A stretch of 64,000 nt of DNA from Isoetes taiwanensis (Eukaryota > Streptophyta > Lycopodiopsida > Isoetales > Isoetaceae), in NCBI GenBank assembly GCA_021234155.1, contig JAJEKV010000064.1, positions 5,334,001 through 5,398,000 of the forward strand. The letters are read 5' to 3'. Every line of letters starts with the position of its first letter. The stretch's first letter is position 1. The translations under genes were made by a program, and so were the position numbers. Below are positions 9,902 to 20,859 of the stretch, one piece after another. A model generated the notes under the pieces. It saw only the letters and a list, made by a program, of their open reading frames with translations, had not been told where the DNA came from and made no database searches.

Positions 9902-10994
9902 CTAACAGTCTTCTTTCTTAATAAACCTAGCTATTTTCATGCAAGTTACTCTCTTGGCATGGAGAGCACATGCTAGAGAATCTTCAAAATGTTGGACTAG
10001 TCTCTGCCCCGCTGCCTCCTGCAATGCGAGTAACATGTCATCTGTTACTCTCTTAGTGGTGTCGAATTGTTGCAAAATCTCGCGAGTCAGTCTCGCGAAG
10101 GCAGCTCATGGTATTAACAGCCCGTAGCTCCTCTGAAAATGGCGGATCTCCCGAGCATCTCTCGCGAAGTATGAATTCGCCTTTCTCTTCATTCGCTTCT
10201 TCGGGGGTGTTGGTCTCTCCGGGGGTGGCTTCAGCGTGTTGTTCTTTGATGGCCTACCTCCCTCCACATATGTTACCTTGTGCTCCTCATAGTACTTCGA
10301 GTACTCCTTATACATTTTCGTGTATTGGTTGTACTCCTTCAACTTCTTTCTGTACTCTTGCTCATGCTTGAGTACATAGAACTCTCTTGCTGGCCTGCCC
10401 TTCTTCGGGTCCGCTGTCGGCTTTGGCCACTTGGGGTAAGGGGTTGCTGCTGCTGCTGTGGCGTCGACATTCGAAGGTCCCGAGCCTTCAGTTGGGCGGG
10501 GGACCCTTGTTTCATCCTCGTCTGACTCAGTGTCCGAGGAAGAAGATGGCAGTCTGTTGGGCTCCCGCTCCGTTATGGTGACCCCCTTCGCCGGTGTTGT
10601 TGACTTCTTCTTCTTGTAGGGGTTTCTTAAACACCTCGGGATCCTTCCCTTTGTCTTCCCTCCGTTTCTGGCGTTCCTCCCTCAACCTCTTCCTCTCCAG
10701 CTTCTCCTCGATTCTTTTCCTCTTTGTTGCCCTCTTGTTCTTCCCCATCTTCTCCATCTTCTTAATTCTACGCACCATCTCCTCTGGTATATCTTCGTCC
10801 TCGTCCTCCTCGTTCTGTCCTCCATCACCCTGGCTCTCAAGATTTTCCTACTCTTCAGTATCTTGGGCGTGTTCTTCTTGATCCTGCTACTCTTGTTGAG
10901 CGGCGAGGACTTGGGCGCTGACGAAATCGTCGGGTACTACCATCCAAGCAGTTTGTTTGGTCCGGGCCATGTTTTGAAATAGGGTGATCGCCAT
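9902..10994 (-). pseudogene. Histone H3-like gene with giant insert, copy B
   Basis: The minus-strand ATG at 10,970 gives MARTKQTAWMVV, so the H3 Arg8 codon has become Trp by one C-to-T change. An upstream in-frame ATG is at 10,994. Relative to copy C, a deletion removes part of the first acidic segment, and the shared TAG plus a further CAG-to-TAG stop follow. The middle is frame-disrupted near 10,600, then open again over the Lys/Tyr-rich part. LLIP is again followed by TGA. The H3-fold resumes and reaches HAKRVTCM, with a 12-base deletion in the last helix, then KKEDC and a stop at 9,902-9,904. Homology upstream ends at 11,076 inside the TATA box, leaving the copy without its promoter. Confidence 0.8.
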
Positions 10995-11076
10995 CCGGGC
11001 GCCTAAAAGTCGCCTGGTTGGACGAAGAGCAGCTAACTGGAGAAGCAAGGTGAAAATGAGGAACCCTAATGGTCTA

Positions 11077-11713
11077 CTCAGATCAACCTACATCAAGGAG
11101 ATGAATCCAACAAGTATAACAAGAAACTCTAAGACTTCTGCACATGGGAAGAAGAGAATAGACTAGTTGTTCTTTTTAATCGTAAATTTCAGACCATTGT
11201 AATATGATTGTAGATCGTTGTAATATGCTTTTTAATTGTAAACAAGGTAGAACATGTAACCATTGCTTCAATTCAATTTGTGTTTGAATTCCATTGATTT
11301 ATGTTTGAATTGAAATTAAAATTGAATTGTGTATGAATTGAAGTTGAAATGAACATGTGTTTGAATTGGAATTGTAAGTTTTAATTAGAATGAGTGTTTG
11401 TAAAATATAGATCACGTTCATAACAGAAAATGATATTGCAAGGGTTACAAATCAGTGTAATATTGAAAATGATATTGTAAGATTTACAAAGTTTACAAAA
11501 TAGAAAATGATATTGCAAGGTTTACAAAACAGATATTACATTCATAAGAAAACAATGTTTTACAAAATCTCTGCACCTAAGCGGAAAATTGGTCCAGTAT
11601 TAGTCTTGAACAGGAAGGCAAGTTTTTAAGCTGCCTCAAACATAAGTTTTAAAATTTAATTCATCACTTAGTTCATCACTTAAAATTACATAAGCTGCCT
11701 TCCTTGTAATAAC
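11077..11713. other. AT-rich spacer, no gene
   Basis: Low-complexity GAATTGAAATT/TTTGAATTG phrases dominate from about 11,260 to 11,400, followed by repeated GATATTGCAAGG/TTTACAAA phrases. I see no gene or RNA. Confidence 0.5.
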
Positions 11714-12202
11714 TTAGTTCATCACACTTAGCTTGATCACTTGAATATACTCTTCACAGTACCCATCATATGCAGCTTCTTCTCCAACCATTTTTCCATG
11801 GTAACATCGTCCTCCATGGGCTGTCTGGGCTTTGTGGAGACAATAGAACTTTTCTATGTAATGGAGAAAGTATCTCACGCACTGGTAAATCACCATTGTG
11901 CTCAATTCTCGACCTGCAAACCCAAACAAGTAAATAAAAATTTATTTCTGCAAGCAAATTGTGCAAGCTAACACTTACAAGTGCTCAAGATAGTTGGATC
12001 TGCATGATACAACTTAGGTTAGTCTACAAATAAAACTCCTTACACATGTGCTGAAAAACTGCTTACCTTTTTTAAGTGGAGTGTTCATTGGAGATAATCC
12101 TTTGTCTGGAACCTTAGTTTCCATAGCACCTTCCTGTCCAACCTCATTAACTACTTTTGAAATTTTTTCTGCATCAAAAAAGCTGTTGTAAGTTGTATAC
12201 AC
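11714..12202 (-). pseudogene. Unassigned ORF fragments, probably mobile-element gene
   Basis: Two open stretches on the minus strand (about 12,202-12,014 and 11,929-11,714) encode a Lys/Glu-rich segment and a Cys/His/Tyr-containing segment (VIYQCVRYFLHYIEKFYCLH). They may be downstream exons of the gene at 13.95-15.04 kb on the same strand. If so, the 12.5-13.75 kb gene sits inside it. No domain recognised. Confidence 0.25.
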
Positions 12203-12539
12203 ATCAGTGAATGTTATGCTTAGCTTTCATTTTTGGAGACAAATTATGCTTGACAAAATAATGCTGGACAATGTTATCTATAACACCATCACAGCTATTG
12301 TCTGCAACAAAAATTCGAATTTCATGGTATAATACAGCATTAACCATATACTATTAAATAGGTATACTGAGATAATTAATAAGGGGGCCTAATTAGTAGG
12401 GCTATTAATGGTAGGAGAATATTTCCTAGAGCATCTTCCCTTTTAAATATCTTCTTGCCACCCCATTTGCTCCTTAACCTTGCCTAAATCTCCCCCTTGA
12501 TAATCAGCTTAGCGTAACCCGTTTTCTTGACCGTAAGAT

Positions 12540-13751
12540 ATGGCGCGCACTAAATGCACTGCCAGGAAGTATAGCCCAAGGCGCACCGCTTCCATGGCGG
12601 CGGCAGCAGCAGGTCCGAGCAAGAAGATCCCCGAGCATCTTCGGCCGGGGAGGGAGGAGGAGTCGTCCAGCTCTACGGACGAGACCTTCCACGCCTCCCA
12701 GAGTACGAGTACCATGGCACGGCATTGGGAGCATTCCAGATTGAGCAAGATTATGAGCGGCTAGGAGAAGAAAATCCAGATTGGGAGCGCAGAGAGGCGG
12801 CAAGAATGGAGAGGCGGATAGCAAGGCATGATGACGACATCAGGCGGGCCAATGAACCACCAATCGGCATCACAGCTTTATCGCCAATAGTAATTGAAGG
12901 GGAAGAATACATCTTGGCAAATGACATCCTCAACCTTCCATATTGCCAAGAAGAAGGGCTTAGAATCGACGAGCTCTTAGGCCTGATTGTAAAGGAACAG
13001 CAGAGCGACTTCATCGATTACTCCTATCAGGAAATCCCAAGGGAAGTAGCAGAGCGACACTCCTACGCCGGCGAGCCGCGAGACGATGTCTGACATCGCC
13101 GCCTACGAACAAATAAGGGAGTTGTATCATCGACATCAGCCAATTATCCTAGAGGAGGTATTTCAAGAAATCCAAAGCAGGTTGTACAAACCAGGGAGGG
13201 GCCCGAGCTCTAGCCGAATGGTTCGATCGAGGAGCATGCGGGAAGCATCCAGCAGCATCAACTTGGAAAGTGCAACCACCATGTGGAGGGATCACGAAGA
13301 CCTCCTAGCATTGGACGCCTACGGTGGAGCGGCTCAAAGAATAGGCACAGGTACTCAGACCATAGGAAGGGGAAAGGCGCTCCGATACTATCTTCTAGTC
13401 CTCAGTCAGGGGCAGATGATAGTCTTCCACAAGGAGTTCAGCCCGCGAGGGGAAGAAGCCGTGGCGCTTCTCATAGCGCTCTCGAGTTTTGGACAACATG
13501 CCAAGCTGAGCAGCAACACGGATCACATCATCCTTTTCAAGAGATCCGTGGCCCTCTACAGCCTCGACTTCACGAGGGGCCACTTAAGAGACGCACCCGT
13601 TGCAGCAACATCACCTCCACTCTCTCCACCTCAAATGGCTCGAGCTCTCGAAGGTGGATCTTCCAGGAACATCTTGCGGAACGTCGGCAAGGGTCTTCGA
13701 CTCAAGGATGTGAAGAACTTCTTCAGATCAATGAAGGGCTCTCGCCGATGA
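12540..13751 (+). pseudogene. Second H3-tail-bearing gene (ARTKCTARK N-terminus), unrelated body
   Basis: The ATG at 12,540, in a good context (G at -3, G at +4), opens MARTKCTARKYSPRR. This matches the H3 tail at A1-R2-T3-K4 and T6-A7-R8-K9. Ala and Ser/Glu-rich sequence follows. The body is split over three overlapping frames: to 12,764, from about 12,700 to 13,093, then from 13,086 to 13,751. Joined, it gives about 400 residues: a charged helix (ERREAARMERRIARH), a central part with IVIEGEEYILANDIL and IRELYHRHQPIILEE, and a C-terminal part with LRYYLLVLSQGQMIVFH. I recognise no fold, and no H3 core is visible. Either two one-base indels or programmed frameshifts separate the parts. Codon use is GC-rich compared with its surroundings. 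It lies about 1.5 kb from H3-like copy B, divergently oriented. Confidence 0.6.
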
Positions 13752-13948
13752 ACAACTCTTGCGTCCACGTATCATTAAGTGTATAGAAATATGTCTTGAG
13801 ATTTCTACGTACTATTAATGTTAAATTAATTACCTGCTGATTTAATGGCTATCTGAGGACTCCCTTCACGAGTTAAGTATGAAAACTTCATTGGACTTAC
13901 CTTATCTACATCGACTGGATCTGCAAGGAATAAACAAATATGAAGCTA

Positions 13949-15036
13949 CTAAATCAATTGAGAAAATACTGATAAATACCTTTGTCTATTGGTTTTTGAC
14001 CACATAACTTGGTAGCACTCAGGACTTGTTATTCTTTTCTTTGCCACTCTAACAGGCTGAAAGTCTATGCTTGCTGGATCATTGAATAAAGGTGTGCTGG
14101 AGTTGGTTTCTTCTCTGAATCTCTTATTAGGTGTCACCTCCTTCTTACCACTCTTAACCTTGCTGCTTTTTTCCAATTCTTATGCTTCAATTTCTTCACT
14201 TTCTTCTTCTTCATCTGAATCTGGTGGTTTGAGTTCCTTGAAATCAAGTTCGTCCAAATTGCTTGGAGGAACCTCAACATGACAACTAGATGCAATGCAA
14301 TGCATGGCTTCCAGCACAACAGTGAAGCATATAATATGGTAGATATGACCACAAGATTTAAGTTTTACATGCAATTCATATTCTTTTGAAAACAGAAGGC
14401 CACAACCCTCACATGATATTGGAAAATTATAAGTTCCCATTCCCAGTTTTGAGAGATTCTTCTTAGATATGTCCTTCTGATGCAAATGTGCAACATGTTT
14501 GCACTTGGCATGCCAATACTTCATATTACTTTCATAACTCTCAATATCAGATTTAAGGTTAGAATTCCTTTCTTTAATTCCTGCAAACCTGATATGTTAA
14601 TCTTGGGCATCTGCTTGTCTAGAAAAGCTTGCAGAGCTTGCTCGTCCCTTTACAATTCTTCATCAGGATTAAACAGCTCAAATACATCCATATCTGCCTC
14701 TTCTTTTTTATCTCTTTTCAAGATCCTTGAAGTTTGCATTTGAGTTACTGATGAAACCTTCCATTCTCAATAGGTCTGCCTGTTTCTGCATCATTTCTTT
14801 CTTACTATCCTCATACATTAAAGAAAGTGACCTTATGTGATTCAGCAATGCAGAAGATTCAACAATGCAGTAGTGTTCTTCTCGAAAGCATTCACATGCT
14901 CTTTGTTCAGCTGAGCTTGGCCAATCATGTAAGCATCTGCTGCTAGACTCGTCCAATTAACCATAAAATCATCAGGATTTTGCAATGCCTTTGCAGTATA
15001 TGACCAGGCGAAAGCCCTTGCAAAAAGGGTTCTCAA
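13949..15036 (-). pseudogene. Zinc-binding, coiled-coil protein gene, mobile-element-like
   Basis: The minus strand encodes, across several frame changes, a helical N-terminal part (NEHVNAFEKN type sequence, then HIRSLSLMYEDSKKEMM). A Cys/His cluster reads CEGCGLLFSKEYELH, then CGHIYHIICF, with a later CIASSCHVEVP. An acidic tail (DSDEEEESEEIEA) and a basic Lys/Arg-rich end follow. The Cys/His order resembles a RING/PHD-like finger at the C-terminus of multicopy plant proteins of unknown role. No single frame spans it. It may be interrupted by the 12.5-13.75 kb gene, since similar-strand fragments continue at 12.2-11.7 kb. Confidence 0.4.
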
Positions 15037-15317
15037 TTAATTATTTGGAAGTGGTTTTTGATAACTCTCTCTACCAAATCAGTGAGTGATGTCTTGAACT
15101 AGGGTTTAATTAACTTGATGTGTATCTTGCCAGTCTTAAGCATAGATTTTTTCCAAATCTGCAAAAAATCAGCACTTGGAACATTTGTCCACTTGATACT
15201 TCTTGGATTCTTTCCCTCCATCGAAAGCTCGCTTTCTCGCAAATTCAATGAGTGTTCTTGTAAAAAGTAACTCCTGCAAAACTGAGTTCTTAGCCTAGTC
15301 CTTTAAAAATAAATTAG

Positions 15318-15342
15318 AAAGGAAGGAAGGAAGGAAGGAAGG
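15318..15342. repeat. (AAGG)n microsatellite at LINE 3' boundary
   Basis: About six tandem AAGG units. On the minus strand they read (CCTT)n and lie exactly where the 3' end of the neighbouring minus-strand LINE should be. Confidence 0.9.
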
Positions 15343-16599
15343 TACTTTTATCGTCCACGGAGACCAATCGGTCTATGGGACCCAATACAAAAACGCAGCA
15401 AGCGGATTACTGCCCGTTAAAAACCCTCACCAAGGGTTTTCGAGGAAAAACCGTGGCAAAGAATCACCCTGGCCACAAACCGCCCTAACATATAAAATGC
15501 GTAAACACCCAAATATATACCATGCACATGCACCACACCAGTAGTGCCTAATTAGCGGCAGCACCCGGGGGGGGCAAAGGTGACCTCGCAGGTCCAGTAC
15601 CTCCTGAATGTACGATCCCAGGGCACGTACTGACGGTGTGTTCATCGGCAAATGCAAGGGCAAGTCCGGCCGTACTAAGGGAGCGTACCTGGCCCGGATC
15701 GGTGAACGCCAACTGGCAACTCGGAAAGTGTGAGACTCATCCTCAATGGCACCCGTTTGACAAAGATCGACAGCCGCCCCGGCGGGGCTCCCCAATCCAC
15801 CCGCCTTGCCTCGATCGCGAAGATGGTGGGCACCGTCGTATGAATGGAGGCAATGAGTCTCGCCTTTTCAGGGGCAGGCGGGAACGCAGTAGAGGCGTGG
15901 GCCCCGGGCTAACACGGGGTTGATGTGCTCCTTGTAATGGGCCATTTTGACTGTTCTAGAGCGTCGGGGTCCCGAGCTTGTCAAGGAAACAAGCGCCTAG
16001 GTACTCCGCAGCCCACAATGCGCATCATTGCTCACCCGCACGTTCCATCTGGCGAACCAGCGATCTCTCTTACCCCTCCAACGGGCCCTAAGCCTGCATT
16101 TGCGGACCCATGGCCACGATGTAAGCCAGTGCGGGGAGCCGAGCATCACCCATAGTAACCACTTTACGAAAATAGACGATGTGTCTATCAAGGGCTGCCC
16201 GTGGCGGCAAGAATCCGGTTTCTGCAGCCCGAGAATCGATAGGGGACTGAAGGTTTCACCCCAAGTGCCCGTAAAAATGCCTTCACTTTTGCTCCCAGTC
16301 ATTCCAGTGTCGCCAAAGAGCGGCGGGCCCCAAACCTCGACCCCGTCTGAAGGGCAGGGCTCGACCGGTGCGAGCAGATGTGGACCGATGGCCCCAATCA
16401 TAGAGCTCGCACGGTGATTGTTGTTCTCGCATGGCATAAAGCGCTTTCGGCTGGCTGTCACCCGCATAGCGGATAGACGCCCTCAGAGAGTGAGGAGGGG
16501 AACTCCACCCCTAGGTACTTGTAGGTGGGTGTGGCGTCCACAGTTTGTCCGCGATATGTGAGTCACGGGAGGCATGGGGTGACGTGAAGAGGATATGAG

Positions 16600-17510
16600 A
16601 ACCACCACGGTCTTGGCAGATTGACGCGCATGTCGTAGTCCGACAAAATGTGTCTAGGGCATCCGGTGAGACCGCATATAGCCAAAGGGGTGTGGGCAGG
16701 CCGAGGCCAACATCGTCGCGCGATAGATGAGTGGCGGATGACCCAGTGCAAAAGTCAGATGCCATCCCCCATGCTCAATAAGCCGGGGCTCTAACTGATC
16801 AATGTAGAGGCCAAAAGTGTTGGCGAGGGGGGGCAACCCTGCTGACCCCGATACTATTGGTGAATGCTTGGCGTCGGGTTCTGCATCCTCGCCAAAACAA
16901 CTCTCATACAATACGATATCGCATTCTCGCACGCAGCGGGAGCCCGATTGACGCAGCTCTAGCCCACGCTTTTTCCCCGAAACGTGATCAAAAGCCTTCG
17001 CAAAAGTCCACAAAGCAGCAATACAAGTCCCCGCCGATGATTCCTACCGCCTTCAATGAGTGCCCGCGAAGTAAAGATATGGTCAATCGCTGAGTGGCGG
17101 GGGTCTAAAAAACGCTTCGCGTGAGGGCTCGCGACATCTGGCCTCCTCTGCCCGGCCGGGTCAATCTGCTGCTCGAGAATGCCGATAACGGTTTGGCAAA
17201 TAATCGAATCACCATGATCGTCCGGTAATTGGCCTGGACAAAGGTGGGTCGCCCGCCTTGTGAATGGGAACAACCCCGCTTGTGGTCCATTGTCGGGGAG
17301 ACCTTCCCGCAATGCTCGTTGAACGGTAGTGAGGGCCCAGAAGCACAAGCGGTTGCCCCGCCCATTTAAGTAACTTCGGCCGCATACCATCGAGGTCATT
17401 GCCTTCCCATTAGCCACCGTTGCAAGGCCCTCCTCAACATCCTCGTCCACGAGAACCAATGGGGCCATCCCGGTGGGGGGTATGGGCGCGTCCCTCCCCG
17501 GGGTCATAGA
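16600..17510 (-). pseudogene. LINE reverse transcriptase domain, frameshifted
   Basis: Fragments include EEGLATVANGKA (about 17,440), TFAKAFDHV (about 17,010), and FGLYIDQLEPRLIEHGG followed by HPPLIY (about 16,830-16,725). The catalytic Y-A-D-D is present only after a frame change: the strand reads TATCGCGCGACGATGTT at 16,727-16,711, where the normal codons would give YADDV. Nearby frameshifts split the rest. Confidence 0.8.
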
Positions 17511-17999
17511 GCTCTTTGCAATCTTTGTTCCCCTTTACGGGTGTGATGTCCCCAGTAGGGTTTCAGGTTGGCCTTGAAAGCTTGCTGTGCCAAAAGGTTC
17601 GAGGATGAGTGTCCGGCCAGGCGAACATCTCCCCGATGCACGCAAGGTGCCGCGCCTTTGTGTCCTTCCGGATGGGCGCGGGTAATTGTGGTGGCCTCGC
17701 GCGGATACACGGATCGAGAATGTGCTGGGCTGCGGGCTTGCGTTCTTTACACTCGCATCAAACCATCGGTTCTGGCGGGAATGTTCTTGACCACTGCGGC
17801 GACGCCGGGTCTGCCAGCACCGGCCCTGGCCGCATCCCGTAATAGCGGTCACCGGTTCTGGTTGGCCGCTCTAGTGTGTGGAGGTCTGCGGGGGTATCTG
17901 GGGGCGTCTATGAGCATCTCGGCGTAGTCCTCTGCCTGCTCATAATCTAGTCTCAACCGAGGTCGGCGAGGGGCTGACATAGTGGGGGTTCCGGGGCTT

Positions 18000-18830
18000 G
18001 CCAAACCAGGTCCAAATAAAGTGGGAGGTGATCTGAAGTCGACCTCCTCATCCCGACCGTCTGTGCCCACCCAAAACGGCCGATGAGATGCATATCTTTA
18101 GCAACTTCTGAGCACATAGTCCACCACACTAGACCCTCCCCCGATTGTCCCATGCGCATGTGCACTTGCGAGAATCGGGCCATTGTGAAAGGCCATTGCA
18201 AATTATCAAGTCAAAAAATGCCACATAGCGGGAGCAACCGTCACGCCAAGTGACACGACCGTCATCCGACCCTCGTGTGGCGGGTTGCTTCAAGGGGCGT
18301 AGGCTGCGGTGACATCGTCGGCCGAGGGGGTCAAGTCGCATGGGCTGCTCTACTCTGTCCGGTGCATTGAAATCTCCAAGAAGGACGACCCTACCCAATC
18401 TGGCGGTCTTCTTTGTATGTCATCATATAGATCGACATAAGGGTCCATCCTATCCGCATCGGGTGGCCGTGGATAGAAGGTGCCGCTTTTTGCATGAGGG
18501 AAATAACAGCGCCGTAAAAGAGGGTTGCCACCGGTATTATGCACACGAACCCACAAGTACCGGCTGTGTCCGGCATCTGTCTTTTCCGAGGGTAAACCGA
18601 ATGTGCCAAGGTTGTCCGTAGTAGCAAGCCACTCCACCATGACCCCTCCGTCTGCATGGTGTATTGAAGACCGAGAAATGTTGGTAACCCTACAGATCGT
18701 AGCCTCAGGCTCAAAGATGCTCCCATGTCTCCATGAGAAAGATGAGATCCATATCGGCTGCCACGGAGTTCGAACTGTCCCCCTTCTGCCAAGGGAAGCC
18801 TCGACAATTCCATGAGACCACCCGGAGACA
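18000..18830 (-). pseudogene. LINE endonuclease (EEP) domain, frameshifted
   Basis: Motifs appear in correct order on the minus strand: VVSWNCRG (about 18,825-18,797), METWEH with the catalytic Glu (about 18,745-18,728), VVLLGDFNAP (about 18,388-18,358) and SDHLPLYLDL (about 18,040-18,010). They lie in different frames, so the enzyme is broken. The EEP domain nicks the target DNA during insertion. Confidence 0.8.
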
Positions 18831-19079
18831 CAATTCCTATTTGTCGTGGATGGTATGCGCAAACCGAGGACGGGAAGCAGAGGCTGAGTGAGAAGTAGAT
18901 GGAGCGGAGGCAGCATGTGGCTGAGAGGGCGTGGGCCGTGAGGGAGCAGGAGCAGGAGAAGGGGGGGTGCGTAGGTAGGAGAAGCGGGGCCGCCGCGGTA
19001 CCTGCGGTTGGGGCTGCGGGGTCTGCAGCAGTAGCAGGCTGTCGGAAAATGTGCATCCTGCCTCGAACCAATCCTGCGG

Positions 19080-19380
19080 CACCCCCCTGGTGGCGAATGC
19101 CTCTGACCCTGACAAGCTCCTGTCTGCGTGCCTCCTGTTGCACGGGTGTGAGGTCCCGGTCCACGTACAGGGATGTCCCCTTCAGCATCTGGCCCTGGCG
19201 CAATATGGCATCACGCACCTGTGCATCCGCAACCGTGAATATGACAATGCGGTCACGACCCGGGCGCTGAGCCCCATGACGGGCTGCTCGAGAAATGTGA
19301 ACTGGCCCCGGGAATGTCATCCGATCGAGAATGTGTGTTCGGATGTTGTGGGCGAGACTCTCCCCCTGCTGTTCTGGCAT
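19080..19380 (-). pseudogene. LINE ORF1p-like RNA-binding domain
   Basis: An open frame of about 100 codons reads RDRIVIFTVADAQVRDAIL, then a LKGTSLYVDRDLTPVQQEAR pattern. The β-strand, helix, then '(+)G..+Y+D.DLT....AR+.+L' layout is that of LINE ORF1p RNA-binding domains. An upstream His/Pro/Gly-rich linker is in a different frame. ORF1p binds element RNA and acts as a nucleic-acid chaperone in L1-type elements. Confidence 0.6.
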
Positions 19381-20490
19381 GCCTCGAACTACCAGATTGT
19401 GGCCTCTCCGCTGCGCTCACGGAGTTCCCCGGGAGTTCTACCAAGCGGGTCAAAGGTGGGCGAGGGCCGGTCCCGTGGCCGGGGTGGTGGTGGTGGCCGG
19501 GATGGTGTGGAGTGGCCGGAGTGTGGGCGGGATGGCGGGAGTGGCCGGAGGGCTGGGCAGCAATCAGGGGGCGGGGCCGGCGTGGAGGCCGTGGGGGTAG
19601 CGGTCCGAGCCGCGCTCTACTGTGGAAGTCGGGAGCACAGCTCTTGCGGTGGCCCGGCTTCCGCCGCTTGGCCATCTCCCTCACCTGCATCTTTGCGGTG
19701 ACTACTATGAACCTCGGTGAGAGAGACCCCGGCTCTGCAATGCGGATGGTTGCACGCAACCCCCGGAGCTCCGTGCTGCCTCGAAGTAGCGAGAGCGTGC
19801 TCGAGCCCCAGCACACGGGCGTCGAGGGCCGGGCTTGCTGTTCCGATCTTACTCTGAAGATCCCGGCCGCGGTGCCGTCAGTTCAGAGCAAGAGCAGCCT
19901 GCGCTCCCCGCCATGGTGGTGGCTGCCTCCACCTCGGACCGGCCCGAGACACCGACCATCGTCTCCCCGCATTGCAGCGCTCCCTCTCTGTGTCATGGTG
20001 TCGAGTGATGAACCACGAGTCTAGGCGGGCCCGCATGTCGGCAACCTCCACCGCACGGCTTTGCCTTTCGAAGTGTGCAAGGCCAAGGCCATCTTCCACA
20101 TGCAGCGTCGCGGGTCTCCGACCACGTGATGCGGTTCTTCTTGACCCGATTTGCCTTTTTGAGCACATGGGATGCCGAGGACTCCATCTCCACCGCCATG
20201 CCAGCCAGGCCCGGGCAATCTTTGTTAGCCTCAATACGAGCACTTTGTTAGCCTCCACTCCCGCTTTGGCGTGGCTCAATTCTCTGCCGAAAAGGGAGTT
20301 CCTATGTGGTCTGAAAGCAATCAATCCCCTTCCGTACGGCCGGCCTCGTGAGGGGCCTTAGCCTTAGCCCGAGCCTCCTTCTTCATGGAGGATGACTCTC
20401 CCCTGTCCATGATGGCTGATCGGGACCGTTTGTGCGGCGGGCCCTCGCCTTGGGTTTCCCAGGCCGGCCCATCTTCTGTGGCCATGACTC

Positions 20491-20704
20491 CCAAAGTTTG
20501 AGGGGTCTCTGGCTGCCTCAAGGGTGCTTAGAATCCAGTTTGGGGGCTCGGAAAGGCGGGTGGAGCGCCTTTTGGGGGTTTGGGGGTTTTGGGGGTGCCA
20601 AAGTTTAAGGGGTCTCTGGCATTTCAAGGGTGCTTAGAATCCAATTTGGGGACTCAGAAAGGCGGGCAGAGCACCTTTTGGGGGTTTGGGGGTTTTGGGT
20701 CTAG
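20491..20704 (-). repeat. Tandem ~107-bp monomers in LINE 5' region
   Basis: Two successive units begin CCAAAGTTT (20,491 and 20,598), share the stretch GGGTGCTTAGAATCCA, and end GGGGGTTTGGGGGTTTTGGG, with about 10% differences. They lie upstream of ORF1 on the minus strand, where some LINEs carry promoter monomers. Confidence 0.8.
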
Positions 20705-20859
20705 AGAGAGATTGTAAACCCTAGAGAGAGAAAGCCAGAAAGGGGCAAATCAAGGGGGTCTATGCAAGGGGAGTGAGGGCGCTAGAGAGAGGGAGTAGGG
20801 CTCATACCTCACCGGAATTGGGTTTAGTCGCCATGCTTCAAGTTGTGTTAATAAAGATT

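Larger units (their letters stand above)
15343..20850 (-). mobile_element. GC-rich degenerate LINE retrotransposon
   Basis: Read leftwards, this is one non-LTR element: a 5' region with tandem monomers (about 20.7-20.49 kb); ORF1 with a basic N-terminus (20.5-20.3 kb); a His/Pro-rich linker (19.6-19.4 kb) and an ORF1p-like domain (19.38-19.08 kb); an endonuclease (18.83-18.0 kb); a reverse transcriptase (about 17.5-16.6 kb); and a C-terminal Cys/His segment (about 15.8-15.6 kb). GC content is far above both flanks. Many frameshifts and stops show it is dead. No poly(A) is seen; the 3' end abuts (CCTT)n on the element strand. Confidence 0.85.
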
